Source of the DNA: Bacillota bacterium
Lineage (GTDB): Bacteria > Bacillota > Clostridia > Christensenellales > Aristaeellaceae
Direction of reading: 5' to 3'
Assembly: GCA_023415145.1 (NCBI GenBank)
Contig: JAEZLW010000180.1
Location: 1-12,622 of the forward strand
Length of the DNA stretch: 12,622 nucleotides
The notes below the pieces were generated by a model. That model did not search any database. It saw nothing but the letters and a program-made list of their open reading frames with translations, and had not been told where the DNA came from. Below are positions 1-6,794 of this stretch, piece after piece. A program made the translations under genes and the position numbers. Numbering within the stretch: position 1 is the stretch's first letter; every line of letters begins with the position of its first letter.

Positions 1-155
1 GGACATGGCGGTTCGGGCGGCATGCCATTAAAACCGGGCTCAAAATTATGATGAGTAGGCTCATAGGGCGGAGGAACGGCTTTTCCCCGACCTGAACCGT
101 ATTGCGGGCCTCTCATTGGCTGAGATCCCCGCTGGTCATAATATCCATTTGCCAA
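1..155 (-). CDS. N-terminal fragment of an unknown Pro/Gly-rich protein (runs off the left edge)
   Basis: On the minus strand an uninterrupted reading frame of 51 codons begins at a TTG (155-153) and continues off the window. The TTG is preceded by AAAGGTGA (161-168 on the plus-strand numbering) with a 5-base spacer. An in-frame ATG seven codons upstream (176-174) has no Shine-Dalgarno sequence, so TTG is the preferred start. The visible protein starts MANGYYDQRGSQPM and is rich in Pro, Gly, Tyr, Gln and Asn, with a PPPYEP stretch near residues 28-33. There is no signal peptide or membrane segment in the visible part. This composition suggests a disordered N-terminal tail, such as precedes some clostridial membrane or zinc-ribbon proteins, but the folded part is outside the window and no function can be assigned. 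It diverges from the glycosyltransferase gene at 283. Confidence 0.6.
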   Translation of the reverse strand, partial: MANGYYDQRGSQPMRGPQYGSGRGKAVPPPYEPTHHNFEPGFNGMPPEPPC

Positions 156-282
156 GAAGATCACCTTTCTTATCATCAGGCTAGGAGAACAGGCAGCACG
201 CATGCCCATCATCTCCATACAATATGGTATGAGAAGCGTAGGAAATCGTGTGCTTTTTGACATGCCGGAGGTGGTTGGCCTG
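156..282. other. Divergent intergenic region between the minus-strand gene and the glycosyltransferase
   Basis: This 127-base spacer must carry the start signals of both divergent genes. It holds the ribosome binding sites for each: AAAGGTGA on the minus strand at 161-168 and GGAGGTGG on the plus strand at 267-274. A small inverted repeat CATAC-N6-GTATG lies at 216-231 and contains a TACAAT hexamer (218-223), but no convincing -35 box sits at the right distance. I cannot place a promoter here with confidence on either strand. Confidence 0.4.
267..274 (+). promoter_or_regulatory. Ribosome binding site that sets the glycosyltransferase start
   Basis: GGAGGTGG stands 8 bases before the ATG at 283. 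The frame is open back to an ATG at 202, but that codon has no such site, and the 27 extra residues do not resemble the usual GT2 N-terminus. The start at 283 is therefore chosen. Confidence 0.75.
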
Positions 283-1374
283 ATGGAATTGAGCTTATGC
301 ATGATTGTCAAAAACGAGGAGGCGGTACTTGAGCGCTGCCTTACATGTGTCAGGGCTGTGGCGGATGAAATTGTGATTGTAGATACCGGCTCCACAGACC
401 GTACAATTGCCATTGCGCAATCTTTTACGCCATTTGTATATGAGTTCACCTGGGTAGACGATTTTTCCAAGGCACGGAACTTTGCCTTATCCAAGGCTAC
501 CAAGCCTTATATCATGTGGCTGGATGCCGATGATGTCATAACACCTGAATCAGCGCTTTTGATTAAGGCACTGATGGATAATATGGACCCCGCCGTTGAT
601 ATGGTGATGATGCCTTATCATGTGGCCTTTGACGCACAGGGAAAGCCGAGCCTTGTATATGAAAGGGAACGCATCTTCCGCCGTGATGCCGGTTTTCAAT
701 GGGTAGGCGCTATTCATGAAGTGATTGTGCCTTCCGGGCAGATCATGCATGCAGACATCCCTGTATTGCATCAGAAGATCAGTTCCGGAGACCCGGACAG
801 AAATTTGCGGATCTTTGAAAAAATGATATCGGCCGGCCAGACACTGTCATCCAGAGAAGAGTACTATTATGCCAGAGAGTTGATGTTCCACCAGCGCTGG
901 GAAGAAGCCATACAGGCCTTTGAAAAATACTTAAATGCCGGTCTTGGCTGGCTTGAGAACATGATATCCGCCTGCCTAGATCTTTCCAATTGTTTGTTGG
1001 CGCTTGACAAAAAGCAAGAAGCGCTGACAGCTCTTTTCCGCTCTTTCCTGTACGATGTTCCCAGGGCGGAAGTTTGCTGTCAAATCGGAAAACACTATTA
1101 TGATGAGGAGAACTTTGGCATAGCCGCATTCTGGTATGAGCTGGCTGCGTTTGGGAACCTTAAGAAACCATCAGGCGGGTTCATCCAGCCGGATTGTTAT
1201 GGCTATATCCCATACATGCAGTTGTGCGTGTGCTATTTCAGGCGTGGAGACAATAATAAAGCAATAGAGATGAATAATATGGCAGGGGCATTAAAGCCTA
1301 ATGATGCAAGATACCTGTACAACAAATCGTTTTTTGATTCTCTTTTTAATGGGGAAGGTGAAAAGAAGAATTAG
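283..1374 (+). CDS. Family 2 glycosyltransferase with C-terminal TPR-like helices
   Basis: Predicted cytoplasmic glycosyltransferase of 363 aa that would transfer a sugar from a nucleotide-sugar donor; acceptor and sugar are unknown. The N-terminus (MELSLCMIVKNEE) is the typical GT2/GT-A opening. VDTGSTD at residues 33-39 contributes to the nucleotide-sugar site, and WLDADD at 79-84 holds the DxD metal-binding motif (D81, D83). A WVGAIHE segment near residue 150 matches the conserved His-Glu region of this group. From about residue 190 the protein turns into paired helices (for example RWEEAIQAFEKYL and NNKAIEMNNMAGALKPND) typical of tetratricopeptide repeats. GT2 plus TPR is also the layout of the SunS-type peptide S-glycosyltransferases, but the same layout is common in general clostridial glycosyltransferases, so peptide glycosylation is only a possibility. 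The gene lies 120 bases before an ABC exporter pair on the same strand. Family assignment is firm; specific function is unknown. Confidence 0.88.
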   Translation: MELSLCMIVKNEEAVLERCLTCVRAVADEIVIVDTGSTDRTIAIAQSFTPFVYEFTWVDDFSKARNFALSKATKPYIMWLDADDVITPESALLIKALMDNMDPAVDMVMMPYHVAFDAQGKPSLVYERERIFRRDAGFQWVGAIHEVIVPSGQIMHADIPVLHQKISSGDPDRNLRIFEKMISAGQTLSSREEYYYARELMFHQRWEEAIQAFEKYLNAGLGWLENMISACLDLSNCLLALDKKQEALTALFRSFLYDVPRAEVCCQIGKHYYDEENFGIAAFWYELAAFGNLKKPSGGFIQPDCYGYIPYMQLCVCYFRRGDNNKAIEMNNMAGALKPNDARYLYNKSFFDSLFNGEGEKKN

Positions 1375-1423
1375 CGAATATTGCGTATGGTTGCAACAAT
1401 TTGAATTTTATCGTGGATAGGCC

Positions 1424-1452
1424 TTTACAGAAGCAGGGCAGAGGCGTATGCT
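1424..1452 (+). promoter_or_regulatory. Candidate sigma-A-type promoter for the ABC exporter pair
   Basis: TTTACA (1424-1429, 5 of 6 to TTGACA) and TATGCT (1447-1452, 4 of 6 to TATAAT) are separated by exactly 17 bases. This would start transcription near 1459, about 35 bases before the first exporter gene. No terminator hairpin follows the glycosyltransferase gene, so readthrough from upstream is also possible. Confidence 0.35.
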
Positions 1453-1484
1453 ATTATGCGTGGTTTAACAACTCCACTGCCCGC

Positions 1485-1490
1485 AGGAGG
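1485..1490 (+). promoter_or_regulatory. Ribosome binding site that sets the start of the first ABC exporter gene
   Basis: A perfect AGGAGG ends 4 bases before the ATG at 1495. An in-frame ATG at 1456 would add 13 residues but has only a poor upstream site and lies close to the predicted transcription start. The start at 1495 is preferred. Confidence 0.7.
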
Positions 1491-1494
1491 ATTT

Positions 1495-3246
1495 ATGGAC
1501 ACGTTCCGGCGGATTTTAAAGTGGCTCAGGCCCTACCGGCGAAAGTTAACACACTGTATTGTTCTTCTTACCTTGTTGACGGCGCTGCGCATGGTGGTAC
1601 CCTACATTACCGAGGCGGTGGTGAACAGGGTACTTCCCCAACGGGATGTTGGACTGCTTTTGCAGTTGTGCGCGGCGCTCATTTTTATGACAGCCATCCG
1701 CAGTTTGATGATGTACAAGCGGGGCATGCTGATTGAACAAGTGTCCCAGAGCGTGGTGTATGACCTGCGTACCGGGCTGTACGGCCATATGCAGGAGTTT
1801 TCCCATGGGTTTTACGATACCCATCATATCGGCGAGATCATGAGCCGCATGACCGGGGATATCGAAGGCGTACGTGTTTTCATCGTTACCGCTGTGGTGG
1901 GCGTGGTGGAAAACCTGCTAATGTTCACCCTCTCCCTGATCGGCATGAGCCTCATGTCCTGGCAGTTGACGCTGTGCATGGTTTGCTTTTGCCCTGTTGT
2001 GGCCTATGTAGCCTGGCAGCTTCACCGCAGGATACGGCCTGCCCACATGGCTGTGCGTGAGCAAAATGCCGTGCTAAACACCCGTACCCAGGAGAACATT
2101 GCCGGTGTTCGTGTTGTAAAGGCATTTGCGCGGGAGGAGCATGAAAAGCAGGCTTTTTCTGTGGACAACCAAAAGGTGCTGCAGAACAACCTGCAGGTGA
2201 CCAGAATTTGGAGCACCTTCTTCCCATTGATGGACATGATCGCCAGCTTTGCCGTGCCGGTTTTGATCCTGGCCGGCTCAGCGCTTGTGATACGCGGTGA
2301 CCTGCAAATCGGCACGCTGGTGGGCGCAACAGGCTTTGTGTGGATGATTATCGCTCCCATGCGGCAGGTGGCCAACTTTGTCAACGTCACCGCCAATGGG
2401 CTAGTATCCTCTGAAAAGCTGATTTATTACTTGGATTTGGGATCTACCATCCGTAGTCCGGAAAAACCACGTGATATAGGAAAACGGGCCGGAAGCGTTG
2501 ATTTTGACCATGTTACCTTCAAGTATGGAGAAAAGGCAGTTCTTCATGAGATTGATTTGCATGTTCATCCCGGCCAGACAGTAGCCGTCATGGGAGCTAC
2601 AGGTGCAGGAAAATCCTCTCTTGTCACACTGTTGGGAAGATATTATGATGTATCATCAGGCAGCGTAAAGGTAGATCAGGTGGATGTACGCGAGCAAAAC
2701 CTGCAAGACTTGCGCAACAGCATCGGCGTGGTAATGCAGGAAACCTTCCTGTACAGTGAAACCATTGCCGACAACATCCGCTACGGCAGGCCGGATGCCA
2801 CCATGGAGCAGGTGCAGGCAGCGGCCAGGGCGGCTCAGGCGGAGGAATTCATCCTTCAAATGCCGCAAGGGTATGACACTGTGGTGGGTGAACGTGGCCT
2901 GGGGCTTTCCGGCGGACAAAAGCAGCGTGTAGCGCTGGCCAGGGCCATTCTGTATGATCCTTCCATCTTGATTCTGGATGACGCAACTTCAGCCGTGGAT
3001 ATGGAGACGGAAGCGGAGATTCAAAACGCGCTGGGCAGCGTGCTGAAAGGGCGCACCACATTTATCATTGCCCACCGCATATCTTCCGTGCGGCGGGCGG
3101 ATCAGATTGTCGTGCTTAAGGAAGGGCGCATCGCCGAACAGGGCTCCCACAAGGAGCTGCTTGCGAAAGACGGCCTGTACGCCTCCATGTACCGGGATCA
3201 GACAAGAGATTTTGTGACGGCACAAAAGGCAGGTGAGCAGCAGTGA
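1495..3246 (+). CDS. ABC exporter half-transporter, subunit with degenerate Walker B glutamate
   Basis: A type IV (MsbA/LmrA-like) ABC exporter half-molecule of 583 aa, with an N-terminal six-helix membrane domain (about residues 15-310) fused to an ATPase domain (about 335-575). The ATPase shows Walker A GATGAGKS (367-374), Q-loop VMQET, ABC signature LSGGQ (471-475), Walker B ILILDD (D495) and the switch histidine H527. The residue after the Walker B aspartate is Asp (D496), not the catalytic Glu. That is a hallmark of the degenerate-site subunit in heterodimeric exporters such as TM287/288, LmrCD and BmrCD. There is no N-terminal C39 peptidase domain, so it is not a leader-cleaving bacteriocin exporter. 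The gene overlaps the next half-transporter by four bases, so the two are almost certainly co-translated and form one complex in the cytoplasmic membrane. The exported substrate (drug, lipid or peptide) cannot be told from sequence. Confidence 0.93.
   Translation: MDTFRRILKWLRPYRRKLTHCIVLLTLLTALRMVVPYITEAVVNRVLPQRDVGLLLQLCAALIFMTAIRSLMMYKRGMLIEQVSQSVVYDLRTGLYGHMQEFSHGFYDTHHIGEIMSRMTGDIEGVRVFIVTAVVGVVENLLMFTLSLIGMSLMSWQLTLCMVCFCPVVAYVAWQLHRRIRPAHMAVREQNAVLNTRTQENIAGVRVVKAFAREEHEKQAFSVDNQKVLQNNLQVTRIWSTFFPLMDMIASFAVPVLILAGSALVIRGDLQIGTLVGATGFVWMIIAPMRQVANFVNVTANGLVSSEKLIYYLDLGSTIRSPEKPRDIGKRAGSVDFDHVTFKYGEKAVLHEIDLHVHPGQTVAVMGATGAGKSSLVTLLGRYYDVSSGSVKVDQVDVREQNLQDLRNSIGVVMQETFLYSETIADNIRYGRPDATMEQVQAAARAAQAEEFILQMPQGYDTVVGERGLGLSGGQKQRVALARAILYDPSILILDDATSAVDMETEAEIQNALGSVLKGRTTFIIAHRISSVRRADQIVVLKEGRIAEQGSHKELLAKDGLYASMYRDQTRDFVTAQKAGEQQ
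3231..3236 (+). promoter_or_regulatory. Ribosome binding site inside the upstream gene, supporting a GTG start
   Basis: AGGTGA within the last codons of the first exporter gene lies 6 bases before GTG 3243. The start and the upstream stop share the four bases GTGA, an arrangement that couples translation of the two subunits. Confidence 0.65.
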
Positions 3247-5042
3247 CCAGGCTTCGCAATCTGGATGACGAGGTGCTGGAGGCCCCGTTTGACCGACATC
3301 AGTTTCTGCGCATCCTTGCTTACCTGAAACCCTACAAGAAGCAGATGGCCCAGGCGCTATGCCTGATGGTTATCGCTTCCGGTACTTCCTTGCTGGGGCC
3401 GTACCTGATGAGCCGCGCCGTGGGTTTATTGGGGGAGGGGGACTATTCCAACCTGCCTTTCCTGTTTGTCGGCATGGCTTTCGCCGTGGTCATTGGCGGG
3501 CTGTGTCTTCGGGCAAGGGTACGCAAAATGGATACGTCCGGGCGCAAGGCCATTGCTGCATTAAGGCAGGATTTGTTTGACCATATCCAGGGCTTGTCCC
3601 TGCCGTTCTTTGACGGACGTTCGGCAGGCAAGATCATGGTGCGGGTCATCAACGATGTCAACAGTCTCAACGACCTGTTCACCGGCGGTATCATCAACGT
3701 GCTGGTGGACTGCTTGACATTGATCCTGTTGGTGGGGATCATGCTCTTCATCCATTGGAAGCTGACACTGGTGGCATTGTGCTCCCTGATTGTATTGTTT
3801 TTCCTGATCACCACCCTGCGCAAAAGGATGCGCAAGGCCTGGCAGATCGTGCGCGCGAAGACCAGTACCATGAACGGCTACCTGCATGAGAGCCTGGCAG
3901 GGATGCGGGTGACCCAGGCCTTTGTGCGGGAGAAGCTGAACAAGGAAATCTTCAACGAAACGAATCAGGATATCAAGAAAAGCTGGCTCAGGGCCGTGGG
4001 CATCAACAACCTGTTCTGGCCCTATATAGATACGTTAAGCGCTGTCGGCACCGCCGGGGTCTATATTGCAGGGACCATTTTCATGGGAACGGAAAGCGGT
4101 CCCCAGAGCGTGTCACTGGCGGACCTGCTGGCAATTTTGTGGTACCTGGGCCGGTTCTGGGAACCAATCAACAACCTTTCCAACTTCTATAACAGCGTGC
4201 TGGCGGCTATGGCCTCCATGGAGCGCATCTTTGAAATCATGGATACAAAGCCGCTGGTGTTTGATGTGCGGGAGGACTTGCCGGAACTGCCCGCCATCCG
4301 GGGCGAAATTGCCTTTGACCATGTATCCTTCGGCTATGATCCGGGCAACCTTGTTTTACAGGACGTATCCTTTACTGTGAAACCGGGTCAAACCGTTGCT
4401 TTGGTAGGGCCGACCGGGGCCGGGAAAAGCACGGTGGTGAGCCTGGTCAGCCGTTTTTACGACGTAACGGAGGGCACGCTGCGCATCGACGGTCACGATG
4501 TGCGGGATGTAAAACTCCACTCCCTCCGCAGACAGATGTCCGTTATGCTTCAGGACAGCTTTATTTTCAGCGGCACGATCCTGGATAACATTCGCTATGG
4601 CAGGCTGAATGCCACGGAAGAGGAAGTGATGGAGGCCGCCAAAGCCGTGCATGTTCATGACTTTATCATGAGTTTGCAAAGAGGCTACCGCACCGAGGTG
4701 AACGAGCGGGGCTCGACGCTCTCCGTGGGGCAAAAGCAACTGATTTCCTTTGCCAGGGCATTATTGAATGATCCCCGAGTTTTGATACTCGATGAAGCAA
4801 CTTCCTCCATTGATACGCACACCGAGATGCTGATCCAAAAGGCGCTGGAGGTGCTGCTGAAAGGCCGTACCAGTTTTGTCATCGCCCACCGGCTGTCCAC
4901 CATCCGCCGTGCGGATGTGATCATGGTGGTACAGGATCACCATATCGCCGAGGCGGGTACCCATGAAGAACTGATGGCAATTCCCGGCGGACATTACCGT
5001 GCCCTTTGTCAGGCACAGTACAGGTTTATGGAAGGCGATTAA
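3243..5042 (+). CDS. ABC exporter half-transporter, subunit with intact catalytic Glu and altered signature motif
   Basis: Second half-transporter of the pair, 599 aa, starting with GTG. The membrane domain occupies roughly residues 25-330 and the ATPase domain 355-595. Visible motifs are Walker A GPTGAGKST (389-397), Q-loop MLQDS, signature LSVGQ (493-497) instead of LSGGQ, Walker B ILDEATS with the catalytic Glu E518, and switch histidine H549. In a head-to-tail dimer, its LSVGQ would face the Glu-lacking site of the first subunit, while its complete Walker A/B site would face the canonical LSGGQ. The pair thus gives one degenerate and one hydrolytic ATP site, as in known heterodimeric multidrug exporters. 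An N-terminal extension of about 20 residues (RLRNLDDEVLEAPFDRHQFL) precedes the first helix. Transcription ends at the hairpin at 5082. Substrate is unknown; similarity to YfiB/YfiC-type multidrug exporters is a family-level inference. Confidence 0.93.
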   Translation: MTRLRNLDDEVLEAPFDRHQFLRILAYLKPYKKQMAQALCLMVIASGTSLLGPYLMSRAVGLLGEGDYSNLPFLFVGMAFAVVIGGLCLRARVRKMDTSGRKAIAALRQDLFDHIQGLSLPFFDGRSAGKIMVRVINDVNSLNDLFTGGIINVLVDCLTLILLVGIMLFIHWKLTLVALCSLIVLFFLITTLRKRMRKAWQIVRAKTSTMNGYLHESLAGMRVTQAFVREKLNKEIFNETNQDIKKSWLRAVGINNLFWPYIDTLSAVGTAGVYIAGTIFMGTESGPQSVSLADLLAILWYLGRFWEPINNLSNFYNSVLAAMASMERIFEIMDTKPLVFDVREDLPELPAIRGEIAFDHVSFGYDPGNLVLQDVSFTVKPGQTVALVGPTGAGKSTVVSLVSRFYDVTEGTLRIDGHDVRDVKLHSLRRQMSVMLQDSFIFSGTILDNIRYGRLNATEEEVMEAAKAVHVHDFIMSLQRGYRTEVNERGSTLSVGQKQLISFARALLNDPRVLILDEATSSIDTHTEMLIQKALEVLLKGRTSFVIAHRLSTIRRADVIMVVQDHHIAEAGTHEELMAIPGGHYRALCQAQYRFMEGD

Positions 5043-5081
5043 AATACATTGCTCCCCCAGAGCAGATAATGTTTTACCATT

Positions 5082-5115
5082 GCTGGCCGTATATCAGGCC
5101 AGCTTTTTCTTTTTA
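5082..5115 (+). terminator. Intrinsic terminator after the ABC exporter operon
   Basis: A perfect 7-bp stem GCTGGCC (5082-5088) / GGCCAGC (5097-5103) with an 8-base loop is followed directly by TTTTTCTTTTT. It sits 39 bases after the exporter stop codon and separates this operon from the arabinan operon. Confidence 0.88.
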
Positions 5116-5125
5116 AATACCGTTC

Positions 5126-5144
5126 GGCAATGCGCTTTATTGCC
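5126..5144. repeat. Inverted repeat upstream of the arabinan promoter (second hairpin or operator)
   Basis: GGCAAT (5126-5131) and ATTGCC (5139-5144) are perfect inverted arms around a 7-base spacer GCGCTTT. The nearest T-run (5154-5158) is too far away for a standard terminator. It may be a weak second hairpin or a protein-binding palindrome, with its right arm ending about 57 bases upstream of the -35 box at 5201. The GCGCTTT core recalls a catabolite-responsive element, but the flanks do not fit the cre consensus. Confidence 0.35.
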
Positions 5145-5200
5145 AAACCATTCTTTTTATTACAAATTCATAAAACCAATGATCAAAACACAAAACAACG

Positions 5201-5229
5201 TTGACAACCAATAACCTACCGTGTATGAT
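5201..5229 (+). promoter_or_regulatory. Near-consensus sigma-A promoter of the arabinan operon
   Basis: TTGACA (5201-5206, 6 of 6) and TATGAT (5224-5229, 5 of 6) are separated by exactly 17 bases. Transcription would begin near 5236, leaving an untranslated leader of about 84 bases before the GH43 start. The -35 box overlaps a perfect 8-base palindrome CAACGTTG (5196-5203). A promoter this close to consensus in a sugar catabolic operon suggests control by repression rather than activation. No Bacillus-type AraR box was found. Confidence 0.8.
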
Positions 5230-5319
5230 GGTTTTAAGTTAAGATAAATGCATAATGGTATGGAATAATCTAAACAAAAAGCGGTCGTTAACTTCGGTAT
5301 TATCTTTTGGAGGGGTTGT

Positions 5320-6741
5320 ATGCGCAGAGGAAAATACGTGGCTGCAATCATTCTGTTGGGTTGTATGCTATGCTCTGCCGTGATGGCGGAAGGGGATTCG
5401 CCATTGTTTTGGGATGCATCCGTTCACGACCCATCCATTATCAAGGCGGACGACGGGTACTACTACATATATGGAAGCCATATGGCCGCAGCCCGCACAA
5501 AGGACCTGATACAGTGGGAAACCATTTCAACCAATGCGGAGGATGGCTGTACCCTGGTAAGGAATGTGCAGGAAGAGATGGGGGAAGCGCTCAATTGGGC
5601 GCAGACGAAAACCTTCTGGGCGCCAGATGTTCGCCAATTGAACGATGGCCGTTATTACATGTATTACTGCTGCTGCAGGGGCGACAGTCCATTAAGCGCT
5701 TTGGGTGTGGCTGTCAGCTTAAGGCCGGAAGGCCCTTTTGCAAATCTTGGCATTCTATTAAAGTCCGGCATGATGGGCAAAGGTGAAGATGGCACATGGT
5801 ACAACGCTGCCATCCATCCCAATGTAGTGGACCCCAACGTGTTTTTCGACAAGGAAGGCAAGCTGTGGATGGTCTATGGCTCCTATTCCGGGGGCATCTA
5901 TATCCTAGCCATGGACCCGTACACGGGCTTTCCCCTTCCCGGCCAGGGATACGGCAAAAAGTTGCTGGGCAAAAATCATAGCCGTATCGAGGGGCCGTAC
6001 ATCCTTTATGCCCGAGAAACGAATTACTACTATTTGTTTCTTTCCTTTGGCGGGTTGGATGTGAACGGAGCGTATAATATACGTGTCTGCCGCAGCAAGA
6101 ATCCCGATGGTCCTTACGAGGACGCTTTGGGGCAGGATATGATCAGTTGCGGAGGCCCACCTGGCAGCTTTTTTGATGACAAGGCCATTGAGGGTTATGG
6201 TGTAAAGCTCATGGGTGGCTACCAATTCTTGCCGTCGGAGGGTGAACAGAACCGTATGATGCTGGCTTACCGCTCCCCCGGCCACAATTCCGCCTATTAC
6301 GATGCAGAAACAGACAAGTACTTCCTTGTGTTCCACACCCGCTTTTTAGGCAAGGGAAACGCCCATAACGTTCGCGTTCATCAATTCTACTTCAATCAGG
6401 ACGGATGGCCTGTGCTAAGCCCCTACCGTTATGCCGGTGAAACCATCAAGGATAGCACATATGCAGAGCAGGCAGGGGAATACAAGGTGATCAACCACCT
6501 TCGTGATATCAATGCAAAGCATCATCTGTCGGTGGAAGTATCGCTGCATCCGGACGGTACCGTGACGGGAGTACAAACGGGCACATGGAAGAGCCTTGGC
6601 GGTATGGACATGCAAATTACGCTGGACAAAGTTGTGTATACAGGTGTTTTTGCTTCGGCGTATGACAATCAACAGCGCAATTGGACCATGACATTTACCG
6701 CCCTCTCTTGCGATGGTGCTGCTTTGTGGGGCAGCAAATAG
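5320..6741 (+). CDS. Secreted GH43 endo-alpha-1,5-L-arabinanase, AbnB-like
   Basis: Predicted extracellular enzyme that cleaves internal alpha-1,5 bonds of arabinan to arabino-oligosaccharides. The 473-aa length matches two-domain arabinanases such as Bacillus subtilis AbnB. Residues 1-23 form a Sec signal peptide (RRGK n-region, hydrophobic core, cleavage expected after AVMA). An LLGC near residue 15 is a weaker lipobox alternative. The five-bladed propeller carries the GH43 catalytic acids: base D37 in HDPSI, pKa modulator D171 in VDPNV, and acid E224 in RIEGPY. H339 in VFHTRF matches the conserved histidine near the active-site metal. The C-terminal part (about 385-473), ending in TALSCDGAALWGSK, matches the small beta domain at the end of AbnB-type enzymes, so the protein looks complete. 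GGAGGGG at 5309-5315 supports the ATG at 5320. It is first in an operon and 53 bases before the regulator, with no terminator between. Confidence 0.93.
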   Translation: MRRGKYVAAIILLGCMLCSAVMAEGDSPLFWDASVHDPSIIKADDGYYYIYGSHMAAARTKDLIQWETISTNAEDGCTLVRNVQEEMGEALNWAQTKTFWAPDVRQLNDGRYYMYYCCCRGDSPLSALGVAVSLRPEGPFANLGILLKSGMMGKGEDGTWYNAAIHPNVVDPNVFFDKEGKLWMVYGSYSGGIYILAMDPYTGFPLPGQGYGKKLLGKNHSRIEGPYILYARETNYYYLFLSFGGLDVNGAYNIRVCRSKNPDGPYEDALGQDMISCGGPPGSFFDDKAIEGYGVKLMGGYQFLPSEGEQNRMMLAYRSPGHNSAYYDAETDKYFLVFHTRFLGKGNAHNVRVHQFYFNQDGWPVLSPYRYAGETIKDSTYAEQAGEYKVINHLRDINAKHHLSVEVSLHPDGTVTGVQTGTWKSLGGMDMQITLDKVVYTGVFASAYDNQQRNWTMTFTALSCDGAALWGSK

Positions 6742-6780
6742 GCATCGCCCCAGAAACCGTAAAAGCTGTTTTTCACAATA

Positions 6781-6785
6781 GGAGG
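6781..6785 (+). promoter_or_regulatory. Ribosome binding site that sets the start of the ArsR-type regulator
   Basis: GGAGG lies 9 bases before ATG 6795. The frame is open further upstream into the end of the arabinanase gene, but no comparable site is seen there, and translation from 6795 begins directly before the winged-helix domain. Confidence 0.7.
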
Positions 6786-6794
6786 AATGATCGT

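Noticed and set aside
257..262. Perfect TTGACA hexamer just before the glycosyltransferase gene
   Set aside because: A matching -10 box would fall at 280-285 on the start codon itself, and nothing resembling TATAAT is there.
1401..1736. TTG-initiated frame between the glycosyltransferase and exporter genes, considered as a precursor peptide
   Set aside because: No Shine-Dalgarno sequence, mostly overlaps the exporter gene, and shows no leader/core or repeated Cys pattern.
1495..5042. The ABC pair as an arabino-oligosaccharide importer for the downstream operon
   Set aside because: Both are exporter-type fused membrane/ATPase half-transporters with no solute-binding protein, and a strong terminator separates them from the arabinan genes.
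5353..5364. Possible lipobox (LLGC at residues 12-15) making the arabinanase a lipoprotein
   Set aside because: The hydrophobic stretch before the Cys is short and Leu at -2 is unusual, while a good signal peptidase I site (AVMA) follows. Free secretion is favoured.
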